Source: Litorilituus lipolyticus (GTDB taxonomy: Bacteria; Pseudomonadota; Gammaproteobacteria; Enterobacterales; Alteromonadaceae). Taken from it: a stretch of DNA of 64,000 nucleotides. Each line of letters starts with the position of its first letter. Position 1 is the first letter of the stretch. The stretch is from the NCBI RefSeq assembly GCF_006439335.1, contig NZ_SAWY01000036.1, forward strand, positions 266,166 through 330,165, read 5' to 3'. The notes under the pieces were generated by a model. It ran no database searches. It saw only the letters and a list, made by a program, of their open reading frames with translations, and was not told where the DNA came from. The position numbers and the translations under genes are program-made. This document shows, in pieces, positions 52,860 through 60,046 of this stretch.

Positions 52860-54230
52860 ATGCAAGTAAGTCAATTTTTCGATAATCAGTTACTCAGTAA
52901 ATACAACACGAGTGGGCCAAGGTATACCTCATACCCTACGGCATTAGAGTTTCATGATGACTTTAAGCATGATGATTTTATCAAGGCAATTGAAAACTCT
53001 AACAATCGCGACTTGTCGCTATATGTGCATATTCCTTTTTGTCACACGCTTTGTTATTACTGTGGCTGTAATAAAGTAATCACTCGTCACCGCGATAAAG
53101 CCGATACCTATTTAGAGTATTTGGCAAAAGAAATAGCCCTGCAAGCACCATTATTTAAAGAATATAGTGTTAAGCAGCTGCATTGGGGTGGTGGTACACC
53201 AAGCTTTTTAACCCATGAGCAAATTACTACTTTAGTTTCGCTGCTAAAAGAAAAATTTAACTTTTCTGATGACTTAGAAATGAGTATCGAAATTGATCCA
53301 CGTGAAATCGAAATGGACTTAGCTGAGCATCTATTTTCGTTAGGTTTTAACCGATTAAGCTTAGGCGTCCAAGATTTAGATTTAAAAGTACAAGAAGCCA
53401 TTAACCGTGTTCAATCAACAGAGTTTATTGGTAACTTTATTCAGCACGCAAAAACGGTTGGGTTCCAATCAATAAATATTGATTTAATTTATGGTTTGCC
53501 TCATCAAACCCCAGAAAACTTCCGTAAAACCTTAGATAAAGCCCATGAATGGGACGTAGATAGAATTTCTCTGTTCAGTTATGCTCATTTACCAAGTCGT
53601 TTCGCTGCACAACGCAAATTACGTGATGAATGGTTACCAAATACCCAAGAAAAATTTGCGCTAATGAAACTGGCCATTGAAACGTTATGTGAATATGGCT
53701 ACGACTTTATTGGTATGGATCACTTTGCTAAGCCAAATGATGAGTTATCTGTTGCACAAAGTGATGGTTCTTTACATCGTAATTTCCAAGGGTATACCAC
53801 GCGTGGTGAGTGTGACTTGTTGGGCTTAGGTGTTTCATCTATCAGTGCTATTGGTAATAGTTTTAGCCAAAACTTGAAAGATTTAAAAGAATACTACAAA
53901 GCCATTACAGAGCAGCAACATGCACAGGTGGTTGGAGTGAGCCTAACGGAAGATGACATTATTCGCGGTGAAGTTATTCGAGAACTAATGTGTAATCTTT
54001 ACTTAGATAAAGAAAAGATTAACAAAAAGTACAATATTGTTTTTGATGAATATTTTGCTGAAGACTTACCTTTGTTGGATACCTTCATTGATGATGGTCT
54101 AGTTGATAATAGCGAAAAAGCCATTGCGGTTGACCAAAAAGCACGTTTATTAATTCGTATTATTTGTATGAGCTTTGATGCATATATGAAGAAGCACGTT
54201 AACCAACAACGTTTTTCACGCGTTATCTAG
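52860..54230 (+). CDS. hemN: Oxygen-independent coproporphyrinogen III oxidase
   Basis: A 456-residue radical-SAM enzyme that converts coproporphyrinogen III to protoporphyrinogen IX without oxygen. The cluster motif is in HIPFCHTLCYYCGCN: Cys61, Cys65, Cys68 with the extra Cys70. Other landmarks are NTSGPRYTSYPTALEF at the N-terminus and WGGGTPSFL. The start is ATG 52860; a longer frame from 52773 would read through the promoter. The FNR-like site upstream suggests induction at low oxygen, where this enzyme is needed. Confidence 0.96.
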   Translation: MQVSQFFDNQLLSKYNTSGPRYTSYPTALEFHDDFKHDDFIKAIENSNNRDLSLYVHIPFCHTLCYYCGCNKVITRHRDKADTYLEYLAKEIALQAPLFKEYSVKQLHWGGGTPSFLTHEQITTLVSLLKEKFNFSDDLEMSIEIDPREIEMDLAEHLFSLGFNRLSLGVQDLDLKVQEAINRVQSTEFIGNFIQHAKTVGFQSINIDLIYGLPHQTPENFRKTLDKAHEWDVDRISLFSYAHLPSRFAAQRKLRDEWLPNTQEKFALMKLAIETLCEYGYDFIGMDHFAKPNDELSVAQSDGSLHRNFQGYTTRGECDLLGLGVSSISAIGNSFSQNLKDLKEYYKAITEQQHAQVVGVSLTEDDIIRGEVIRELMCNLYLDKEKINKKYNIVFDEYFAEDLPLLDTFIDDGLVDNSEKAIAVDQKARLLIRIICMSFDAYMKKHVNQQRFSRVI

Positions 54231-54381
54231 TTAATTTCATTTCAGGTAAAGTAATAAGGCGAAACACCTTGAATGTAAATTGGTTACCTCTGTGCTTCAG
54301 TATGCAAGTAATGATGGTAGGCATCAATTTAATTCAATGTGGTTCGCCAAAGTTTTGAAACTGGAAAAATGTTAAGTTAGA

Positions 54382-54555
54382 TTACCTAAATAAGCCCATA
54401 TTTCTATCAGCCACCGCTTCTCGCCAACCACCTAACCATTGCGATTTTGCTTCAATATTTTGATACGGACATTGCTCCTTTGCTTTGCCACAAAGCCCTG
54501 CTTGATATCCGTTAGAATGCGCTCTTCCTAATTTATCCCTTTTTTGCCTTTTCAT
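54382..54555 (-). CDS. rmf: Ribosome modulation factor
   Basis: A 57-residue basic protein starting at ATG 54555 with GAGGAG seven bases upstream and ending at TAA 54382-54384. The sequence opens MKRQKRDKLGRAHSNGYQAG and contains KEQCPYQN and SQWLGGWREAVADR, all hallmarks of Rmf. That protein dimerises 70S ribosomes into inactive 100S particles in stationary phase. It is two residues longer than the enteric protein (55). It lies between hemN (convergent) and an AT-rich 407-bp upstream region. The family is certain. Confidence 0.95.
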   Translation of the reverse strand: MKRQKRDKLGRAHSNGYQAGLCGKAKEQCPYQNIEAKSQWLGGWREAVADRNMGLFR

Positions 54556-54962
54556 TCTTTACTCCTCATAAAAATACCCCGTAACTCTTTGAAAATTTTA
54601 TTTATTAATAAATGACTACGTAGTGTGTGGACAAAATATTCCTTCATTTTAAAAAGAAAATAGTCCTCTTATTTTCTGAGTGTTTCTAAGAAAAATCCAT
54701 ATTTCAAAATGTGAAATGCTTAGAAAATAGACGATTCATTTAAGAAGATTTTGCCAGTCGATGCAAGCAAAAAAGTTTTCATTTCTTACTTGAAAAAATG
54801 AAATTTTAAGCTTCAAATTGAGGGGGAAAAAAGCGAAAAAAAATTACGTTGTTAAAACAGGTTTTTAGTAAAACTATATATATTGATTTTCAATAAAAAA
54901 TCTTATTTATAGAAAAAATTGATTTATAAGATAGAGTGTTTTGGGCGTAATAAAATACAGAT
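54556..54962. other. AT-rich intergenic region upstream of rmf
   Basis: About 407 bp with no credible coding frame. It holds the rmf promoter (leftward). The clearest structure is a nested inverted repeat: TTTCTAAG (54683-54690) with CTTAGAAA (54719-54726) enclosing ATTTCA/TGAAAT (54701-54706, 54712-54717). A second pair, AGAAAATA/TATTTTCT, lies nearby at about 54655-54677. These may be regulatory or simply AT-rich chance pairings. Confidence 0.45.
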
Positions 54963-55184
54963 TTAATCACCTCGTAGTAATGGTTTTAACATGCTCTCTA
55001 AACCATTTAATTTTATTTCGTAAATCAAGGCAAGTTGACTTCCTAATTTACCTTCAGGAAAGCCATTTGAATGAAACCATACTAAGTAAGGCTCAGGTAA
55101 TTGCAATAGTTTACGTCCAGCATACTTACCAAAAGGCATGGTTTGGTTAATTGCTTCCACTAATGTTTTTTGCTCTTCTTGCAA
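54963..55184 (-). CDS. DUF3820 family protein
   Basis: A 73-residue soluble protein. The family signature is complete: MPFGKYAGRKLLQLPEPYLVW and HSNGFPEGKLGSQLALIYEIK with a C-terminal NGLESMLKPL. It stands alone on the minus strand. Members have been described as putative quorum-sensing-regulated virulence factors in Vibrio, but no mechanism is established. Confidence 0.85.
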   Translation of the reverse strand: MQEEQKTLVEAINQTMPFGKYAGRKLLQLPEPYLVWFHSNGFPEGKLGSQLALIYEIKLNGLESMLKPLLRGD

Positions 55185-55342
55185 GCTTTAATCTCCAAAA
55201 TTTTATAAAAATAACATCATAAATTTAACATAAACCAGTAAGCTAATCTTGTCATTTTACTGACATTAATAAGTCACAAAAGCGTCATTAAGCCCCATTA
55301 AAATGGCGCACATTAATTAGACTAAAACGTAATGGAATTATT

Positions 55343-56455
55343 ATGTCGATCATTAGAAAACGTAGTGCAGCTCATAAAGCTTATTTGCCCAATAACCTTA
55401 GGGACAATCAGTATATTTTGGCGGAGTTTAAATTGTCTGATGAGTTGTTGTTGGCGCTATCACCAGTGATATCGGAGTCATCACCTCAGCCTTATTATGC
55501 AACTTACCAAAAACTATCTAAATTATTCTTTGATATAACAGAAGAGCTTGAATTAAAAAACTGCCAATTTATCGCCAATGATAAATTAGCAAGAGTAAGG
55601 TTCAGTCAAGAAATGCATCAATGGCAAACCAATCAACAAATTTTGTTTTATTACAACCCAGAGCATCACCAATTAAACAAAGCTTTTTTTGATGCAACTA
55701 AGCGAGCTAAAAAAATTAGTTTATTGTTTTTAGCGACAGGTAGTGATATTCGCTTAAATGCAGCTTATTTCCATCAAAAAGTAGCACAAGTTGTAGCTAA
55801 GTTATGTAAACAAATTAATCTTGATATTGCTGAGGTTCGATTAAGAGATCACCAGCACTTAACTTATGATTTATTTGCTAAAAACAAAGGATGTCATAAT
55901 ACACAAACTCATAAATTGCGACATATTGAAAAGCGTTATCAAAGCCAAGAAGTCAGTATACCTATACATCATAGTGCAATGAATTACGCAGTAGTTAGTT
56001 TAAATGTGAGTAATGAACTAATGCAGTTAGTAGAGATAGATCAGAGTGCTAGGGATCCCTACAATCCTTTATATGCACACATCACGAACATTTTTACTCA
56101 AGCGGCTCAGCACTATAACCTCAATAATGCGGCCTTAATTGCTAATGGCTTGGTGCCCATTGTTCGCTATAGCATCCATGAAATAGTATCACGCGTGGGA
56201 GAGCTGCAAATGCTAGGTTATAATCCTGAGCAATTGCCTTGTGGCATAGTCAGTAAATGGGATGCAAACGAGTTAACAGACACAGTACATTTAATTTTTG
56301 TTGCAACAAAGGAAAACAGTACAGAGCACGGATTTGGTCGTTTTCTTAATCAAATTGAACAAGCCATGAAAGAAGTGTCAGAGGCGCTACATATATCAGC
56401 AAGTAAAGATGAAGTCTTAGTGAGGTTTCATCAACACATTGCTTATAACTTCTAA
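55343..56455 (+). CDS. DUF3083 family protein, internally duplicated
   Basis: A 370-residue soluble protein of a family known from Shewanella and Colwellia relatives, function unknown. It consists of two related halves, about 25-182 and 216-370. Aligned landmarks: ELELKNCQFIANDKLARVRF against HYNLNNAALIANGLVPIVRY, LLFLATGSD against LIFVATKEN, and VRLRDHQHLTYDLF against VLVRFHQHIAYNF. The repeated HQHxxY ending is the most striking feature. No enzyme motif is evident. The gene ends at its own terminator and converges with the RegA gene. Confidence 0.8.
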   Translation: MSIIRKRSAAHKAYLPNNLRDNQYILAEFKLSDELLLALSPVISESSPQPYYATYQKLSKLFFDITEELELKNCQFIANDKLARVRFSQEMHQWQTNQQILFYYNPEHHQLNKAFFDATKRAKKISLLFLATGSDIRLNAAYFHQKVAQVVAKLCKQINLDIAEVRLRDHQHLTYDLFAKNKGCHNTQTHKLRHIEKRYQSQEVSIPIHHSAMNYAVVSLNVSNELMQLVEIDQSARDPYNPLYAHITNIFTQAAQHYNLNNAALIANGLVPIVRYSIHEIVSRVGELQMLGYNPEQLPCGIVSKWDANELTDTVHLIFVATKENSTEHGFGRFLNQIEQAMKEVSEALHISASKDEVLVRFHQHIAYNF

Positions 56456-56461
56456 CTTACT

Positions 56462-56497
56462 CCGCCATTTAGTGAATTAACTATTTGGCGGTTTTTT
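56462..56497 (+). terminator. Rho-independent terminator of the DUF3083 gene
   Basis: CCGCCATTTAGT (56462-56473) pairs with ACTATTTGGCGG (56480-56491) except for two internal mismatches, followed by TTTTTT (56492-56497). It reaches into the last codons of the converging regulator gene. Confidence 0.8.
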
Positions 56498-57007
56498 CTG
56501 AAGTTTACGTTGCAAGGTTCTTCTGTGCATAGAAAGCTGTCTCGCCGTGGCCGATATATTGCCCTGATTTGCTTTTAACACTTGTTGAATATGTTGCCAT
56601 TCAACCTGCTCTGCAGATAAGGTTTGCTCATTGTCATCCGCTAATTCTATAGCTCCGGCCTTACTGTCACTGAGGGTAGCTAATAACGTTTGCGTATCTA
56701 CAGGTTTTGCTAAGTAGTCGTCTGCACCAAGTTTAATGGCCTCTACTGCGGTAGCGATACTAGCGAAGCCTGTTAGCAATATGATTCGGCTATTAGGTCT
56801 TAATTTTCTTAAAGGGGTAATGATATTAAGCGTAGTTTCTTGCGCTAATTTCATATCAAGTAAGATAAAGTCAGGCATGTGTCGATGACAGGCAAGTAAA
56901 GCATCATTATTATTATCAACATGAAGACAATCATAGCCATGCTTTTCAAGGCGCCTTTTCAAGGTGTTGGCAAAAATTTCGTCATCTTCAACAATTAGTA
57001 ATTTCAA
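56477..57007 (-). CDS. RegA/PrrA/ActR-type redox response regulator
   Basis: A 176-residue response regulator: receiver domain 1-120 with phosphoacceptor Asp51 (DFILLDMKLAQ), conserved acidic pair VEDDE at the N-terminus, and Lys in LAKPVDT. A short Fis-type HTH follows (about 135-172; GNISATARQLSMHRRTLQRKL), with no output domain beyond it. This compact layout is that of RegA-type regulators of respiration, nitrogen and carbon metabolism. It follows the kinase gene by 38 bp on the same strand and is presumably its partner. Confidence 0.9.
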   Translation of the reverse strand: MKLLIVEDDEIFANTLKRRLEKHGYDCLHVDNNNDALLACHRHMPDFILLDMKLAQETTLNIITPLRKLRPNSRIILLTGFASIATAVEAIKLGADDYLAKPVDTQTLLATLSDSKAGAIELADDNEQTLSAEQVEWQHIQQVLKANQGNISATARQLSMHRRTLQRKLQKKPPNS

Positions 57008-57045
57008 TTCATTTCTCCCTCAATGGCCTATTGAACACAAATAAA

Positions 57046-58293
57046 TTACAGCGATAGTGGTTGTATATTTGGCAAACTTAAAGTGACCAATGCGCCGCCC
57101 TTTTGGTGGTTAGTTAACGACAACTTACCACCGAGACGTTCTAAACTTGCATGACTAAGAAATACTGCCATGCCAAGCCCTTGCTCACTATCAACGGGCT
57201 TGACACCTAATTCGGTTAACTTTTCTAAGGTAAATCCTTTGCCATAATCTCTAATAATGAGCTGCCAATTGTTATCAATAAGTTGGCTACTAATCGTTAA
57301 GGCCAAGCTATTATTGGCCTTACTAGCGCGTATAGCATTGTTAATTAAATTCAATATCGCCGGTAATAAAGCCGCATCAGCTTTAACTTGTACATTATCT
57401 TGTTCAAGGCAGTTCAATTCAAGGCTAACTTCTGGGTAGTTAACATCGATATTTTCTTTAATTTGTTTCAGTAATTCTTGCGTGTAAAGTGGCGCAATGG
57501 TTTGTTCTTTAATGGAGAAGACCATGTCTCTAAAGTCAGAAAGACTATCTCTACATCGAGCAAGTTGTATTTGCATATCTTGAATAACAGGATTATCAGG
57601 AAAATCTTCTGATAGTTCATCAGAAAGTAACTGAACGGTTGCAATGGGCGTTGCCAGTTGATGGGTGACTTGAGCAGAAGCAACCCCAAGGGATGTGACT
57701 TGCTCTTGTTTGAGCAAGTCTTCTCGATAAGCTGCAATAGCGAGTTCTTGTTGATTGATACTTCGTGCCATTTTGCCCACCACTAGGGCAACAACTAACG
57801 CGGAGAATAAAAAGTTAATCCCCATGCCAATAAAGTGTCCTTCCATATTACCGTGCATTACACTCATGGGTAAAAACCAGAGCAAAGCGCTGTATGAAGC
57901 GATGGCCAACGAGGCCACAATGGTAAGTAATACCGGGGTTAAGGTTACAGCAGCAATGGCAATGGGTATAAGGAGCAGTGAGACAAACGCATTAGTCGCA
58001 CCGCCACTAAAAAAGAGTAAAAAGGATAGAAATAAAATATCAGCACAAATTTGAATTAATACTGCTTTTTGCCTAGCATTATCATCGCTTAAATGATGCT
58101 TTTTATAGTAAACACTACTAACTAGAGTAAAAAGTACCTCAAGGCCTATCACACTAAAAAGTGGTGTCCACGGTAATTCATATTGCAGTATTAGATTGAC
58201 GAAAAAGATAAGCAAAAGTTGGATGGCAATAGCGATAGAGCGCAAGGCAATAATCGCTTGAATTTGATTGGCTCGACTAATAAATTTCGGCAT
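57046..58293 (-). CDS. RegB/PrrB-type redox sensor histidine kinase
   Basis: A 415-residue inner-membrane kinase with six TM helices in the first 185 residues and a HisKA domain with His211 in QVTHQLATPIATVQLL. An HATPase domain follows (NLINNAIRAS, DYGKGF, GLGMAVFLSHASLERLGG). The loop GGATNAF at 97-103 corresponds to the GGxxNPF quinone-binding motif of RegB, with Pro replaced by Ala. Family members sense the ubiquinone pool and thiol redox state. It is expected to phosphorylate the RegA-type protein encoded just downstream. Confidence 0.9.
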   Translation of the reverse strand: MPKFISRANQIQAIIALRSIAIAIQLLLIFFVNLILQYELPWTPLFSVIGLEVLFTLVSSVYYKKHHLSDDNARQKAVLIQICADILFLSFLLFFSGGATNAFVSLLLIPIAIAAVTLTPVLLTIVASLAIASYSALLWFLPMSVMHGNMEGHFIGMGINFLFSALVVALVVGKMARSINQQELAIAAYREDLLKQEQVTSLGVASAQVTHQLATPIATVQLLSDELSEDFPDNPVIQDMQIQLARCRDSLSDFRDMVFSIKEQTIAPLYTQELLKQIKENIDVNYPEVSLELNCLEQDNVQVKADAALLPAILNLINNAIRASKANNSLALTISSQLIDNNWQLIIRDYGKGFTLEKLTELGVKPVDSEQGLGMAVFLSHASLERLGGKLSLTNHQKGGALVTLSLPNIQPLSL

Positions 58294-58398
58294 ATATGAA
58301 AGTATTTTTGTTTAGTTAGGTCAAATATAAACACATACTACCTGAATGATTGCTAACAAAGTAATTGATAAAACATTAATTTGATAAGGATCAGGAAA

Positions 58399-58422
58399 AT
58401 AGCTATAGACGTCTAAACGTCC
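58399..58422 (+). promoter_or_regulatory. Candidate MetJ operator upstream of msrA
   Basis: AGACGTCT at 58407-58414 is the exact 8-bp met box. It is followed directly by AAACGTCC (58415-58422, 6 of 8) and preceded by a weak half-match ATAGCTAT. MetJ binds such tandem 8-bp repeats when S-adenosylmethionine is abundant. The array lies 52 bp before the msrA start. Confidence 0.5.
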
Positions 58423-58474
58423 GTAATGTATTCTTCCATCAAGGTGAAAATACGTAAGAAATGAAGATAAATAT

Positions 58475-59026
58475 ATGACAGAACAAGCGACTAATAAAAA
58501 TATTGAACAAGCCGTTCTAGCTGGCGGTTGTTTTTGGTGTATTGAAGCAGCCTATAACAGTTTAAAAGGTATTATCAGTGCTACTTCTGGTTATATGGGC
58601 GGAGAAGGTGTACCAAGCTATGAAGCTGTATGTAAAGGGGATACAGGCCATGCAGAGGTGGTAAAACTGGAGTTTGATGCGAATATTATTTCTTATCAGG
58701 AAATTTTAGAGATCTTTTTTACCTTACATAATCCCACACAACTCAATCGCCAAGGGAATGATATTGGTTCACAGTATCGTTCAGAAATCTTTGCCTATGA
58801 TGAACAGCAGAAAAGAATTGCGAGCAATATTATTGATGAACTAACAGCTGCTCAGAGTTTTGATGATGTTATTGTTACTCAAGTATCACCAGTGAGTGTA
58901 TTTTTTCGTGGTGAAGATTACCATCAAGAGTACTTTAACAATAACCCTGAAAATCAGTATTGTCAGGCTGTTGTTTCACCAAAGCTTGCCAAATTTAGGC
59001 AAACTTTTGTTAGTAAATTAAAATAA
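58475..59026 (+). CDS. msrA: Peptide-methionine (S)-S-oxide reductase
   Basis: A 183-residue enzyme that repairs oxidised methionine in proteins. The active-site motif is GGCFWCIEAAY with catalytic Cys19 and a second Cys22. Other family stretches are TSGYMGGEGVPSYEAVCKGDTGHAE and GSQYRSEIFAYDEQQ, with a Cys in YCQAVVSPK near residue 168 as a possible resolving residue. It is a single gene divergent from regB. A MetJ-like box upstream suggests co-regulation with methionine synthesis. Confidence 0.95.
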   Translation: MTEQATNKNIEQAVLAGGCFWCIEAAYNSLKGIISATSGYMGGEGVPSYEAVCKGDTGHAEVVKLEFDANIISYQEILEIFFTLHNPTQLNRQGNDIGSQYRSEIFAYDEQQKRIASNIIDELTAAQSFDDVIVTQVSPVSVFFRGEDYHQEYFNNNPENQYCQAVVSPKLAKFRQTFVSKLK

Positions 59027-59051
59027 CAGATATCTATCTGATGGAATGATG

Positions 59052-59083
59052 TGTGACGTTTCTTACCTTAAGAAAACGTCACA
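59052..59083. repeat. Hairpin between the convergent msrA and DUF3313 genes
   Basis: TGTGACGTTT (59052-59061) pairs perfectly with AAACGTCACA (59074-59083); with one bulged A it extends by CTTA/TAAG. No T-run on either strand, so it may be a weak two-way terminator or a stability element. Confidence 0.5.
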
Positions 59084-59093
59084 TGACAATAGT

Positions 59094-59777
59094 TTACTTG
59101 GTGTGAGCTTCATCAAATTTTGTTCTTAGCTTTTGGGCCCAACCTCTGATAATACGTCTAGCATCAGCCCGATTAGACACGCGTGTCGACCATTGGTAAA
59201 AGCCATTGTCTCTACCACCTTGGGCATCGATTACTCGCGCTAGAATCTCACCACTGACACTGTCATATATTTCTAAAAATAATGTTGCCTCACCTGAATC
59301 TTGGGTATAGGTTCTTGTTCTTGATGCAGTTGAAAGGTCGGGGGCGTTAACGTCTAAATCAATTATAGATGGTTTGATCAGCAAGGTGTTGGCAGATGGC
59401 TCTGACACAACGGAATATCCAGTTCCTTTATTGAATTCTTCAATAAATATTTCATCAAGCATAGTCGCCATCGATTGTTTTATTCTAATAACATCACTGT
59501 CTTTTACACGCGTTGAGATTGAAGCGGTGCTACGGTTATAGTTACGCATCCAGTTCTGTTTAAAAGCAACAGTGCTCGGCATAATTTGCACTTGATTATA
59601 AGTACTAAAATCAACCCCGGATTTTTTATAAGCAATAGTTGATCGCGTTGATAACTTAAGGTTTAAGCCATCTTCAGAAACCTGTGGTGCATTACTAGGA
59701 TTAGTGGATGAGCAACCAATAGCTAATGATGCGCAAAGTATTATTGCAAAACTTTTAAGTGGATGTATTCGATTCAT
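59094..59777 (-). CDS. DUF3313 family lipoprotein
   Basis: A 227-residue lipoprotein: signal peptide with lipobox SLAIGC, lipidated Cys22. The mature part has the DUF3313 pattern: YNQVQIMPSTVAFK, then LLIKPSIIDLDVNAP, GEATLFLEIYDSVSGEILARVID and WSTRVSNRADARRIIRGWAQKL. It is probably anchored at the outer membrane and faces the periplasm. Function is unknown. It is monocistronic. Confidence 0.85.
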   Translation of the reverse strand: MNRIHPLKSFAIILCASLAIGCSSTNPSNAPQVSEDGLNLKLSTRSTIAYKKSGVDFSTYNQVQIMPSTVAFKQNWMRNYNRSTASISTRVKDSDVIRIKQSMATMLDEIFIEEFNKGTGYSVVSEPSANTLLIKPSIIDLDVNAPDLSTASRTRTYTQDSGEATLFLEIYDSVSGEILARVIDAQGGRDNGFYQWSTRVSNRADARRIIRGWAQKLRTKFDEAHTK

Positions 59778-60046
59778 TTAGATTCCTTGTTAATGAAGAA
59801 GTTGTAATTAAAACATATCAACTAAACAGCAGTATATACATAGTGATTTATGTTTATATAGGCAGATTTATAAACATAATAATGGCATACAATAGTCAAT
59901 AACTACAAACTCACAGCAGTCATTTACAAAAAGAGGGCTTTTTATAAAAAAACAATCTGATTGAAAAATGTACTATTTACTATACTCAAGTTATCTCGTA
60001 AAGGGACTTATTTTTAATTTCGTTAGCTTAATAAAGTGGTGAGCTT

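Noticed and set aside
54941..55150. Plus-strand frame opposite the DUF3820 gene
   Set aside because: The minus-strand frame carries the full DUF3820 signature; the plus-strand translation resembles no protein and has no ribosome site.
59027..59040. CAGATA-TC-TATCTG inverted repeat after msrA
   Set aside because: Only 6-bp arms, immediately after the stop, next to a much stronger hairpin (59052-59083). Such repeats are common by chance in AT-rich DNA.
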